DNA of 64,000 nucleotides from Apostichopus japonicus (Eukaryota > Echinodermata > Holothuroidea > Aspidochirotida > Stichopodidae). The stretch lies in NCBI RefSeq assembly GCF_037975245.1, contig NC_092564.1:4617484-4681483 (forward strand). The letters are read 5' to 3'. Positions within the stretch are counted from its first letter, which is position 1. Each line of letters starts with the position of its first letter. Positions 1 to 12,600 of this stretch are shown in pieces. The position numbers and the translations under genes were made by a program. The notes under the pieces were generated by a model. That model did not search any database and was not told the origin of the DNA. It saw only the letters and a list, made by a program, of their open reading frames with translations.

Positions 1-3000
1 CTCAGACTATGATTTACAATGGGTTAAAACTTAGAAAAGACACATTTTGCTCCTGGTAAAATGTCTTTGATATTGTTGTGGTGATGTTTTGAGAAACTTA
101 TATAGAGTCCCTTAGTTATAATGGAACAAAGTCACATCTGTTTCATTTGGGTTTGGGAAGGAGGTGAAATAGAATTCTTTCAGAATTCCTTCCTTTTTTC
201 CCCTCTGTGTTTGTCCATTTCATAAGGCCAAGAGCATCCCATTTTAAAAAAACTCAACAACAAGTGTTATCTGTCATTTCCTTCAGTGTTGTTCAACAGT
301 CGTTAATTTGAATATGAAATATGCAATTTCAGTCATGTCAAATCTGTAAAGGAAAAAACAGGAAAAAAAAATTTGAGAGGACTTTTTCATCCATCCCAGG
401 ATAACATATATATAAATATATTAGATGAGGTCAACTTGTTGAATAAGAAGAAAATGATTTTTGTCTCCTTCCACAAGTTTCATTTTGTGTTAACACAAAT
501 AGAAGACTGCACAGTTAGGAAGGAATTGATTTCATGTTTGTTGAAATTGAAGGGATGTGTACCCATCAGCATATGAATAGAATCTGCTAGACAATTGCTC
601 TCTCTCTCTGCTATCACAGATTGTGTCTTGCATGACCTGAGGTCAAAAAATATGCTAACAAATACCTTTGCTGTGGTCTAAAGATGTACAATACCGTTCC
701 TTCCTATTATTAATCATTTTCAATTATTTTCTCTCATGCTTTGTTTATAAGAGATTTCTGTAATTGAGTAAAAAAACAGTTGAAGGAACTATTGATTCTG
801 AATTATTTCAATATTCTATAAATACCATTTCAAGAGGTGAAGGAGATCAATATTCATAATTTCATTAGTGTAAAATTTTCGAAAAATTTATTGAAAATTG
901 TCTCGCTCTGTCTATCTCTCCACACTGATTTGAACAATGAGTTTTAAATAAATATTATATATTTGTTAAACCACTGCTTTTATTGAAGTGAAATGTATCA
1001 ATTCATGATATTTTGTCGGTTGCTGGACTAGATACTTACTGTTGCTTTTCCATACACTTTTCATAAAGAAGTTACACTCGTGTGACATTTTTTATGTGGC
1101 AGCTGCTTCTGCTTACCTTTCCAAAGGCTTTAGGTATTATCATGAATATTATAAAAAATTGTAACAAATCAAGTGTATCTTTCAGTTACCTTCAGTATTA
1201 GTAAACAAACAACAACAAAGGTTAGCTCTCACCACACACACACACACACACACACACGCACAGAAAGAGAGACATTTAGAAGACTGATCTAAGCATTGCA
1301 AGAGAGCTATAGTGATTCTGGTATCATTATCATCCGTAGGATTTATGCTACTTGCTGTTTACATATTTTCATCAGAGTGTTGTATTACAGAGATCAAAGT
1401 CCATGTTTTTGTCATTATTTTGTCCCTTTCTGAATAACTAACAGCAAACTTCTAGAATTGGATGTGTGTGTGTGTTTTGTGTTCTATATACACTTTCATT
1501 TCACTGTAGGCCAATAATGACCATGTCACCTGAGCTGATCAAGTGTACAGTTAAGATTTAACAATCATAAAATAAAAAAATGACAATAATTGAAATTTTT
1601 CCACTCCCCTGTTAAAATCAACTGGTGTTCATTTTAAGCTATGAGTGCGAGCAGGCTTACATATGAAAAAAAAAAAAAAAACATAATTTACATATGAAAA
1701 AAATAAAACATAATTTGGTCAAATGTTGTAGGCATGCTGTGTTTTGAACTGATAGATATACATTGGGTGATTGATGAAAGAAAGAAGGATAAAAAGAAGG
1801 GAATGTTGGTCCAAGATGTGGTCAGTTTTACCAATATTTCTGGATTTATATTTACCCTCTTGAGTCCGATTGTTTGGGTGGTATTGACCTTCACCGGATT
1901 GCTTTGCTGACAAGATTTTTGTTTTGTTTCGGTAAACTTCTGTGTTATTCCAAAGCTGTTGCAAGTTTTTGACACTTACATCGATGTTTCTATGATGATG
2001 ATAATTTTTGACAGGATGGTGTCTGCGGGTGGGAGGATCTCTTGCCACATTTTAGTTCTGTAATACCGAGAGTGCCTCTGTAGGTAAACAGTAATATTGA
2101 TGTGAAAGATTGTTATTTGTCTTTATTCTCAAAGTCACATTTGCATGGTGGTCTTTTTTTGGTATTTTACTTTAAAATTCTGTATTTGCTTATTGCTGTT
2201 TTGGGGAAAATTATCAGAAATGGGACTGGTTTATTTTCTTAATTGGTTTCTGAAAAATAAAAGGTTTGTTGCAAACAAAAGCAAAAAAAAAGAAGGAATA
2301 TCTCTTGCCTCACCTGTTTGGTAAAATTTCCTGTTTCTTGTTTATCCTAACTTTTTTAATTTTTCCATTTTTGGCATGTGGGATGAAGGTATGTTTATAG
2401 GATTATATTGACCTTAGAGACGAGAGGAACCCTGAGACCCCTAGCAATGAGGTAGCTTACCCTGTCCATCAAATGGGAAGGTCACCGCCAGGTGGCATAA
2501 AATGCAATGGTATGGTTATGTCATTGTTTGGTTTCTCAGTAAACCATGAAATGAGGTTAGCTTTCCTTGAGGTGTGCAGTTTGAAGTCATCGATCAGATG
2601 TTCATCCCACAGTGGATTTGCCGCAGAACTATTTCTATTTCAGGAACCGTCTCTCCAGAAATATATCTCGATCGTAAAACATGCCACGGAACATATTCCT
2701 GCCATTATGGCCCAGCCTTTGATGACGTTAAAAATTTACTTATAATAATGCGATCATTAAGAGGAGCAACCAGTAAGGAAGTCCCACAACCAATCAACTC
2801 ATGTTCAGCAGGTTCAATTAATGTTTGTCTGAAAGCTTTTCTAGTCTACCAATTTTTGGATGTTTTTGCCTTTTAGTTGCTTTTTTATTAGTGAGATGCT
2901 ATAGGTTTAGTTTTCCGTTGCTGTGTACTAAATTTAAAGAACCACCAAAAAAACCAAAAAATTAAATAAAAAGAAATTAAGAAGGGCAAAAAGGATATGC

Positions 3001-4439
3001 ACTTTTGAGATTTAGAATCGACAAAACATGACAAATTTATTTTATATTTTGAGATGAAAATGATCTACGATGATAAAGGAGCTTATATCATGTGATGGCT
3101 GGGCTTTGTTTGAAAAAATTTTTTTTACTTCCAGGGAAGTTTAATGTTTAGCTTGTTTTACTTAGTGGTCATTCAGACCAATTTCATGGAATTAATACTG
3201 TTACCAGAAAGTTTGTATCGGTATCATGACTGTAATTTGGAGTTGTTTTTTTTTTGCTTTAGCAAAGAGGCCAGGTCTTTATTATCATTTCAATACAAGA
3301 CTAGAGGTGGGATGTAATGTACATCCTGGTACCAAAAGAATATCTTTTCTTTGTTAACTAATAGCAAAAGAAAATACCCTTGCTAACACTTGTTAAAGGA
3401 CAATTTCAGTCAAGCCATTTTATGCCTGTTTTGGCACCGCCACGCCCATACTGTAAGTAGAACCTAGCCACAGTCTAGTCAGAAGCCAATAGCAATATGG
3501 GTAGGCATCACAGGAACGCTTTATAGTAGACATTCTACTCTCCGCAGAAACCCTTGTAGATAAGTAACCATTTTATACTCATAAATTTCTGTTCACAATG
3601 TAACCCTGTCTAAGTGTACATAATAAAGTAGCAGAAATATTAAAGGGCTGCCTTCCATTTTTTTTTTTTTTTGCAAACATTATTCGAAGGTCAAAGTAGC
3701 TTATTTCTTGGTATATTTCTTGTAGAAGATATTCACCAAATTTTTACTTATGTAGTCATAGCAGCAAATATTGGCCTTGTATGCCTTGGGTTGCTTTTTG
3801 TTCCACATTTTTTTTCCCATTTCTGTTTGGTAAAAATGTTTGGTTCACATCTGACTTTAACCTGTTAAATGACGATTATGCCATAGAAAACTCTTTGCAC
3901 TTTATTTAATAAAAGAAGGAAGAAAGTGTTCAATTTTTTGAAAAGGGTAACAATAAATTCTAAGCTTGAATTTGTAATGTTCTCCACTGTGTTTTCTTTC
4001 AAGAGTCTGCGTTTATATGTAAATGTTATATTTGTGTTCACTGAATGATATAAGTTGGTGAAAGATAACAGGTCCATGCATGACTCTAGTGTGATACCAT
4101 ATCAAAGTTTAAAGTAAGAAATAAAGTAAACAAATAAAAGGTTTATTGTCCCTACAAAATGTTACTGATCAATAATGGTCTTGGTCTTGTAATGTATGCC
4201 ATTTGATCCTATAACTATAGTTTCACTCCATCAGAAGAAGAATATTTTGATGCATTTTCTCACAAAGAAGATGCATTTTGATCTCACAAAGAGATACTGC
4301 CTTGGTCATGGAAATGGGCAGATTTCTTACTATATTCTTCCAAGCAGGTCAGTAACCAGATTTCTATTCTTGGTTACTCCCCATTGGCAGGCATGTGACC
4401 TATGCAGTGATGTTGGCATGTTTGTGACACCCTAGCTTT
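1..4439. other. No recognisable gene
   Basis: The sequence is AT-rich, with short frames only (up to 109 codons), none with family similarity, coding-like splice context or conserved motif. It could include part of the CP2 3' UTR or an intergenic region. Only a CA microsatellite and A/T runs stand out. Confidence 0.6.
1233..1260. repeat. (CA)n microsatellite
   Basis: This is a run of about 13 CA units in a region with no recognisable gene. Confidence 0.95.
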
Positions 4440-5000
4440 GAAACATGATATCTCAAGATAGGTAACATCTGCAGTTCTCATATTTGGCATGTTGCTTCCC
4501 CATAATGAGTACAAGAGCCCTATTGTTTTGGGTGGGGGTCAAAGGTCATTTGATGTCAACAGAGGGCAAAGTGTGAAAATCTCGAAAACGCTGGATCTCC
4601 TGAACATGAAAGGAGCTCATGTATGTATGGTAGGATAGCCTTATGTAGTGTAAAGGTTTTACGCAATTTGAAAACTTCACTGGCTCTCATATTCTGCATA
4701 TGGCTTCCTTATAATGAGTACAAGAACTTTATTGTTGTGGGTGGAGGTGAAAGGTCATTTGGGATCAGCAGAGGGCAAAATGTGAAATGCTCTCTCTCCA
4801 GAACCTGAACATCAAAGGAGCTCATATATGCATATGAACACCTTATGTAGAGTTAAGTTTGCACACAATTTGGTGTAGGTTACAGTTCATTTAAGGTCAC
4901 TTGTGGTCAAAACTTGAAATCCTTGTAAACACGATATCTCCAGATAGGAAACTATTGTCTCTCATATTTTGCATGTGGCTTCCTGATATTCAATTGGTTG
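4440..5000. repeat. Diverged direct repeats of the same family
   Basis: Blocks such as 'gggtcaaaggtcatttg', 'agagggcaaa.tgtgaaa' and 'aaaggagctcat.tatg' recur near 4530-4640 and 4740-4840, with further similarity to about 4990. Short open frames here are by-products. There is no terminus, so it is annotated only as a fragment. Confidence 0.45.
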
Positions 5001-5905
5001 CTCAATAAGTTACTGTGCAAACAGGTTACATATTCACAAGCTGCTGTTTCACTGGGGAAAAAAACTCTTAGCTATGGACAACAATTCTTTAAGCCAAGCT
5101 TGTTTAATTAAGTTCTTCCTAGGAGTTTTTGCTCTACTAAACTACTCATGGGTACTAGGCATGATGGATGAATTACTGTCATAATATTACTTGTATCAGC
5201 TTGTTCACCTCTTGACCTTTACGAGTGGTTGATCAGCCATCTCTGCCCCATTTTTGTTTTGTTTTTCTGTCAGAAACACTGCTTGTCCTGTCTGGTGATA
5301 AATTCCATATGTTACAATGTAGCTACTTTCTTCTCTTCAAGATATCAGTTGGAATGTATATTCCCTTAGAAAGCAACGCTCAGCATGAGTGTGCACTTTT
5401 CAGCCAGACCAGATTGAGAAGGCAGCATTTTCCATCCTTAAAGCAGGGTGCTGTTACTGATGATAAAAGAGCATCAGTGCAACAACATATGTAGACTGTT
5501 AGTGGAATTGCCCCTGCTAAATATTTTGGAATCGAAATTCATTACTACAAACCTCAAAATATATTGATAGTCACACAGCATGTCCTCTGGTGATTTCAGC
5601 AAATTCAATATGCCATGGTGTAGATATTGTAAAATATTACAAAGCACACTCCTTTGTTATCTCATAGGCACCTGGAATTCCCCCAATCATAGGCAGCTAC
5701 AGGGGAGAGGGGGATTTCCCTATTTCTCAACTAACACCTGCTTAGAGCAACCGAGAAAAGAGGTTGCAATCAGCTATTACGGTATGGCAGATTTCATGAT
5801 TTTCCAGTAGCAAATAAAGCTGGATTTGCTTACAAACTACTCCTGTTCTGCATATGTACAGTATTTAAAGGCAAGTAACCACTAGGAGGGTTTTTTCCTC
5901 TGGTT
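5001..5905. other. Nothing recognised
   Basis: Unique-looking sequence. Short frames at 5225-5494 and 5580-5810 show no motif or codon pattern that supports coding. Confidence 0.5.
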
Positions 5906-6260
5906 GATTCCCTGCCAAAGGCAGAAGGAATTTATGCGATGGTGTTGATGTGTGTTTGTGTGTGTATATGACGCTTGTAAACACACTATCTCAAAAAAGT
6001 TTATGGTGGATTACTTGATACTTGGTATATGGATCTGTCTTATTAAGACAAGAACCCTTTCTTTCCTGTGAAGTTCAATGGTCAGTTTGGGGTCAACAGA
6101 GGTCAAAGTCTGATAACTTTATACAGAGGATAACTCAAAAAGTACATCTTTGTTGAACCCCATACTCAGTATGTAGATCCAGCTTGGTGAGTGCAAGAAC
6201 CCCAATGAAATTGGTAGAGGTCAACTTCAAAGTTACAATTAATGTTAGAATTCTCCAATG
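5906..6260. mobile_element. Fragment of the hairpin-ended repeat family, opposite orientation
   Basis: It starts with the hairpin GATTCCCTGCC..GGCAGAAGGAATTT, followed by a TGTGTTTGTGTGTGTA tract, ACGCTTGTAAACAC and repeat units containing GGGGTCAACAGAGGTCAAAG. This is the reverse of the order seen at 14418-15386. The other terminus was not found. Confidence 0.45.
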
Positions 6261-8109
6261 CTATGATGTTCTTTTGGTGAGCATATTTTGGTAACTATAC
6301 TTCAGTTTACTGAATGGGCTTGTATGTATCATAGATCTCAAGTGATCTTCAACTATACCTATATAGTCATCCAGGAAATGAAAGCTGCTTCAAATAGTTG
6401 ATACTCTAGTGTAGGTGCTTTAAAACACACTCAAGTGGCCCTCACCAGTGTACACACTCTGAGCTTCAAGGGGTTTCAAAGGTCTGTTCTGTGTAATCCT
6501 TATCAGTGCATTAATTGGTTGTTGGATTATCTCTGATCTTTTCTGGTTCTCACTTAATTCCTGGGCATATTGCTCCATAGCCAACTGGCTTTCCGTTTTG
6601 TTTTGGGTTTTTTTTTGGTGAAAATCGAGGTATGACAAAAATAAACGACATCAAATGGCATTTCATTCATAATTTCTGTGTGTTCCTCACACCCTTATGT
6701 ATTTACTAAAGAAATAAATTGCATGAACAACTCAATGTTTACAAGAAACTTTGATTTAACATAATACTCTTCAAGACTGATTTCTATACAAAAATTCCTA
6801 CCTTGAGGTACTTGCCGTTCTCAAATCTTCATAGAAGACAATTTAAACAATAGTCTAAAATGAAAGTGTAAAACCTAAAGCAGAAATAAAAAATTCAGAA
6901 AATAAACACCAAATACAAGCATTCTGAGTAGAAATGTAAGTTAAGGGGAAGCCTCCCCACCTCTTCCCCAGCCCCCCAAAAAATCGCCAAACTTGTAGAC
7001 AAAGTAGTAACTTTGCTCATTTTTTTCACTGGAAATCTCGAAGGGACCATCTCCATGTTTGTTTTATTACCTGGTTGCAACCAAAAAATGTTCTGGTTTT
7101 GTATATCAACTTCTATCTAAACTGTCTTGATATGAACAAGTAAATCTCTGTCTTCATAAATATCGTTTATTTCCCCTGACTTAATCCAGTTCCTGCCATT
7201 CGAAGGTCTACTAATATCTTTATTAAATCAGATTATCATGAACTATATTGCAGAAAGGAAAATTTTTACAAAATAATGATTGTCTCTTAAAAATACTAGG
7301 AAATTCACTATTTATTATAAAAATACAGGCTGCTAAAAGTGGTAACGTAACTTATTGTCCCTTCGTTACCTTAATCCAAATATATTTGCTTAATTATGAA
7401 TGAAAGTATCCTAACCTCACCCCCCCCCCCCATCCTCATCCTGCAACCTTCCTCTAATTAAACTCTAACATAAACCAATATGTTACAGACCAGAAACTCT
7501 TACACGCTTGTAATTTAAGGTATTGAAATTCTGTTACTGATTCTTTCAAAATAAAGAGACCAGCAAGCAATGAATAAAACATTTTGTAGCATCCGTACTA
7601 AACTTCTCACTGAGTTTAATAATGTCTTTAAAATTGATTGAGGTTCTGTTTTTTATGCAATAATTTCTTCATAAAGTTGGGAAATATTGTGATAATCTAC
7701 CGTTTTATGTTGATACTTTACAATAATTTACTCAAATTTAGCTTCTAACTTGACAATAAACTTAACCATACAAGTTGAGTTCATATTGAGCAATATAAGA
7801 AGGAAAAAAAGAAAAATATTCAAGATTTCATAAGAGTTGATTTTCTTACAATAATTAAACCACACTTTACAGTTTGCACTGGCTAAGGAATATGCAATAA
7901 TGGCATATCGGATATTTCCAAATATTGGATATATCTCTTTAATAATTCCACTTGCAACATTTTTACATGTATGCACTTTGCCAAACTTTACCATATCAAA
8001 GTTGAAAAGTTTTGGAACAATCTGATATTATATTTATCGAGACTTTCTTTTCAACACGATTTGTAAGGTATTTAGAACATTTTAAGCAAACAAACAAACC
8101 CCTTCTTTT
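6261..8109. other. Nothing recognised
   Basis: AT-rich sequence with short frames and one C-run (7422-7432). I found no repeat relative elsewhere in the window. Confidence 0.5.
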
Positions 8110-8300
8110 CCCATTCCCAAACTAACGATTGCAAATGGGATTTTAAACCTTTGACCTTCACAAAAAACAATAGGCTTTGTGTACTTATTGTGTCACAACT
8201 ACATACCACATATGAGGTTGGTCCAAGCTTCTCTTCTTGAGATATCGTGTTTACAAGCAAGGCGTCACACACACACACAAACTCATCAGCCTGCATGACT
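8110..8300. repeat. Fragment of the same repeat family
   Basis: It contains TTGAGATATCGTGTTTACAA followed by a GTCACACACACACACA tract, the same order seen just before the terminal hairpins at 15386 and 19086. The hairpin end itself is missing here. Confidence 0.35.
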
Positions 8301-8883
8301 GCATAGGTTAAGATTATCATCGAAAACCAAAAATTTGTCGACCATTTTGGTGCATGTATTTTGATCACACAACCTTTTGAAAATTTTCTTGATTATTTCA
8401 AATTAAAAACTCATATCAGTTCAAGAGTTACATTAAATACAAATTTGATGAGCAATCAGCATTCTTTTGCATGTATTTTACAATAAATATTCTTGCCTTT
8501 AAAAAATACATTTTCCAAAGGAAACTATTTAGAAGCAGTAGTAGTTGTAAATAATTTCCTTGACGTATACTGAAAACAATGACTGATACACTGTGGACCA
8601 AGAAATTTAGAAACCAAGACAAATTTACACCAAGAAATTTTTTTTTTTATCATACCCACTTTTTAAGTGACTATACCTTGTAAAGGTTTCACAGTGTTAG
8701 CATGGTTTGACTATGTTCTATCATTTAATCCTCCCTCCCCCCTCCAACAAATGTTTGTCAGCACCGGTCAAGGTTTAACAACACTCAGTAAAGTTTGACA
8801 TACCCAGCAATGTTTGGTCATCTCACCCACCCACCCCACTCAATCCCCCACCAAATGTTTGACAACTACGGGTCAAAGGTTTA

Positions 8884-9005
8884 ATCATCCCCAATGAGAT
8901 CCAGCACAGGCCCTACAAAGGTTATCCAGTGACTACCAAGGTTCATCATCCCCAACGAGGTCCATCATAGCCCTGCAAAGGTTATCCAGTAACTACCAAG
9001 GTTCC
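8884..9005. repeat. Two-copy 61-bp tandem duplication
   Basis: ATCATCCCCAA-GAG-TCCA at 8884 recurs at 8945, together with 'aaaggttatccagt.actaccaaggttc'. More degenerate 'aaggtttgac' units extend the pattern on both sides (about 8690-9060). Confidence 0.7.
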
Positions 9006-9660
9006 ATCATACCCAGTAAAGCTTGACGATAACAAGGGCCATTCACACCCATCAACAATGATTTGACAACACTCAAAAGACGTACCAAAACCAAACCAAA
9101 GGTTATTGACGGAATTTACAGTCCACACCATGATTTTAACCAATGGAATTGACCAAACGGTTTGTTTAAAACTCAGAATAGTAGTAGCAATAAATTTTAG
9201 ACTGTGTTAGCAAAGCAAATCTTCCTCACAGTATATGACTGTGACTCATCATCCTGTCTTCAAACTAATGTCTGTCAAAATAGCGAGTAATGAACCGTTA
9301 AATTTAGAAATAAATTATACCTAGAAACCTTGATCCAGGAAGGAAAAAAACAAAAGTCATTGGGAAGGAATAATAAAATCACCTAATTTAAAATCAACAT
9401 AAAGTAATTTTTACACCAATGATGCTTATGTTGTGGAAGATATCTCTTAGACAAACAATGAAACTTCCTTCCTCCAATTTTTATACCCCGAGAACCTTCA
9501 CCTTTTAATGTTTTCTTTTAACGAGCTTGACGTGAGCAACATTGACATGTTAAAAAAGACAAAAAAGAAGCAAAAAAGAAGATGGAGAAGCTGTCTGGAT
9601 ACTTCCTTTGTCAGAGTTTATACATATTGGAATGTAACAGTATCCTCGCAGCATTAGCCT

Positions 9661-9698
9661 CTATTTCATAACTATAGTGTAGGTATCCCCTTCAGGAT
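9661..9698 (-). CDS. TFCP2: CP2 coding exon 14 (stop codon)
   Basis: This 38-nt terminal exon encodes (D)[11 protein letters not shown] followed by TAG at 9663-9661, matching the short C-terminal tail of CP2 proteins. The acceptor is TTACTGCAG. The 3' UTR would run towards lower coordinates; I could not fix the poly(A) site. Confidence 0.9.
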
Positions 9699-12600
9699 CT
9701 GCAGTAATAAAATGAGGAAGAGAAATCAAAAACATTTAAAAAGTGAAAAGTACATTTTTGAAAAAGACACACACACCAAAATACACATAAACTATGTATG
9801 ATGAGGATGGGTAAGTGGGAAGACTTAAAGGCATTGAAGTCTCGCCCCAAACTGTGTGCCACGCTCTGAAAAAGTTAACTTTCCGTTGCTTGCAAGTGAA
9901 GTTTTCTTCTTGTCGCTAGAAAATGCAGACAGTAACGTCATACCTTGTTATCTTTTATCTAGACCTGAGATGTCCATCGCTGCTTATGAACACTGTGTTG
10001 TGGGTATTGACCGTAGCTGTATGTATTGACCATACACTAGTGTCTAATTACAGACAGTAGCAAGCTGTGAGTGTATTTTCTGGGATCGATGGTGGTGTCT
10101 AACACTTCTGTTACACCTCATTCGAAACTAGGTCAGATTACCAGCATGAGACGTTTTTTTTGTGCGGGAGTCTTCACACCCTTTAACTGGACAATATAAA
10201 AAGATTGGCGGTGATGAATACAGTAGTCTTGGCAGACATCTGCCAGACGTTATATCAAAAATGTTTGTTTTTGATTTCTGGACTGAATGCAGTGGCGGCG
10301 GAACCGGGGGGCTTGGGGGGGCTCAGCCCCCCCAATAAAAAAGTTGAGGGGGCAAATGCATGATAAGCCCCCCCAATATTTACCAAGGCTCCGAAACGTG
10401 CATCTGCCCATTTTTCAATGCATACTTGTCGATCTGTCCGATGCACATGTATACTGTATAGGTGTAATAATTTTAGTAATTGCTGGGGGACCCTCGGCCC
10501 GTCCCCTGGCTATAGACCACATTGTCACCCCAACCGCGTCTTCACGCCCCGTGAAAAGTGGAAGCAGTGAGTGTGAGTACCGGTAAGCGTAACACAACTT
10601 CCTCTTAGGCCAATGACTTGCCTCATTTCAGCCAGTTCTCCAACATCCCCTAACTTAGTGGCGGAGCGTCCATATATACAGTCAGGGGGCGGATGCCCCC
10701 CCCCCCCTGACGGACTCAAATGGACTGCTGGCGCCCTTTTCAGCTTTTCACTACTTTTTACTTATTCGCGATTTTTGACTATTTTATTGCGCTCTCATAT
10801 ACCTATTGACATTTGTCATATTCTGTTGGTGTAATTTTCCGACAAAATGGCGACGACACCTATTTATTCTCCGTTTATCTGCAAATTAGCAAGGCCCCGG
10901 AAAGGGTCATTTCCTGCAATCTAGGGAGTATCTTTACTCAAAAATTTTCTGTACGCTCCGCGCCAACCTGTGGTGGCGCTCCGCTTAGATAGTGTCGAAA
11001 GCGCCCCTACAGACCATTCTTGCCCTCCATGACCAATACCCTAGCTCCGCCACTGCCCTTACTACACTCAAAACATCTTTGCGAGTACGCTACGAGTAAT
11101 AGCTACTCTCTTAAAAAAACCATCGAATATACAAATTACAATGTTTTTACAGACTTTTACGTGCAATCTGAGAAATTGCAGGCTTGAGACCCATATTTTA
11201 GGGCTAGGTATTCGCAGTATAAAACACTCGGAAAGTGCCGTTTCCGGCCATCTGGGGGTTTGAAAAAACCCAAAATTTTCTTGTACGCTCCGCGCCAACC
11301 GATAGTGGCGCTCCGCTTAGATAGTCTCCACACTTTAGCCCCCCCCAATAATTTTTCCATTCCGCCGCGCCTGACTGAATGAATAAGAACTGTAATGCAA
11401 ACAGTTAAAATACAAACAGTAATGGAAACAATTTACACCGTTTTAGACATACCATTTAAGGTTAAGGTGTCTAGTATTCTTTGGCACGTTTACAGGGAGT
11501 CTAAGAAGTAGGTAAATGTGTGTAATTAAAGAGAGATACACTTTGTGCGATGTACTGACCTGTTAGAGCGTTGAGAACGAAAACACTCTCTTCAGGAATG
11601 TTTTGAATCATCTGTGACAATAAAAAGATAAATACATGAAACCTAAACATTTGTGTATATTAAGAATTACATGACAAACATGATGACCTTTGACACACAC
11701 CTCTACAGACCTGTGATATGAAAACATATCGTAACAGGAAGTTAAGAAACCTGGCATACACAACTCATAACACAGTTTCAACAATATACCATGCCCCCAC
11801 CCAGTTCCCCTTCACTTAAAAGGTTTAATATTATAAAAATATATGTATACATGAACAAATATGAATTTTGCCAAATAAAAAAAAATGAAAAAAAAGGACA
11901 CCAGGATAATGACTTTATATGTTTGATGTAACAATAAACTTAAACATGAAAAATGCTGATAATGATATTAACAACCAATGGGGTGTTGATGTAATTGGAT
12001 CAAGTTGCTTCTCCTATGTTCTGATTGGTTTAAACATACAACACGACAGTTTCACGGAAATGAAACAAGATAGCCAAGAATACTGACTGAGGTAGAATTT
12101 TGCAGACCTTACTACATCAACAACACGATTACCATGAAAGTGTCTCGGCACCAAAATGTTTGGAATCTGAAAATGTCTCACACAGCGATCTAGTCTGACG
12201 AATCGCAATCATCATATCTTGCACACTCATTGTTAGGTCGGAGATATTATCGTTAACATGGCAACCAAACACAAGAAAGAGGTTCAGAAAGGTTCAACCT
12301 AACAATACACAATGTTAGGGGCATGAAAAATATTTGTAATAAAGTACCTCATTGCTGACAATGACACGTATTCCGGTTGGACCCTGTCTCAAAACCCGAG
12401 ATATTTTGTGCGCTGGCTCCTCATAGAGGGCGGCAAGCTTCTCCTTCAACTCGCTCATGAGAGGTCGATCCAGGTAGAGGGCATGATAAACTGCGATGGA
12501 GCGAGAAAACAAAAACACAAATCCGTGAAAAAATACTCAAAAGAAATTGATAAATACAATTTTTTGAGAACAACCTAGAACCGAATGAGGGAGTAACTTA

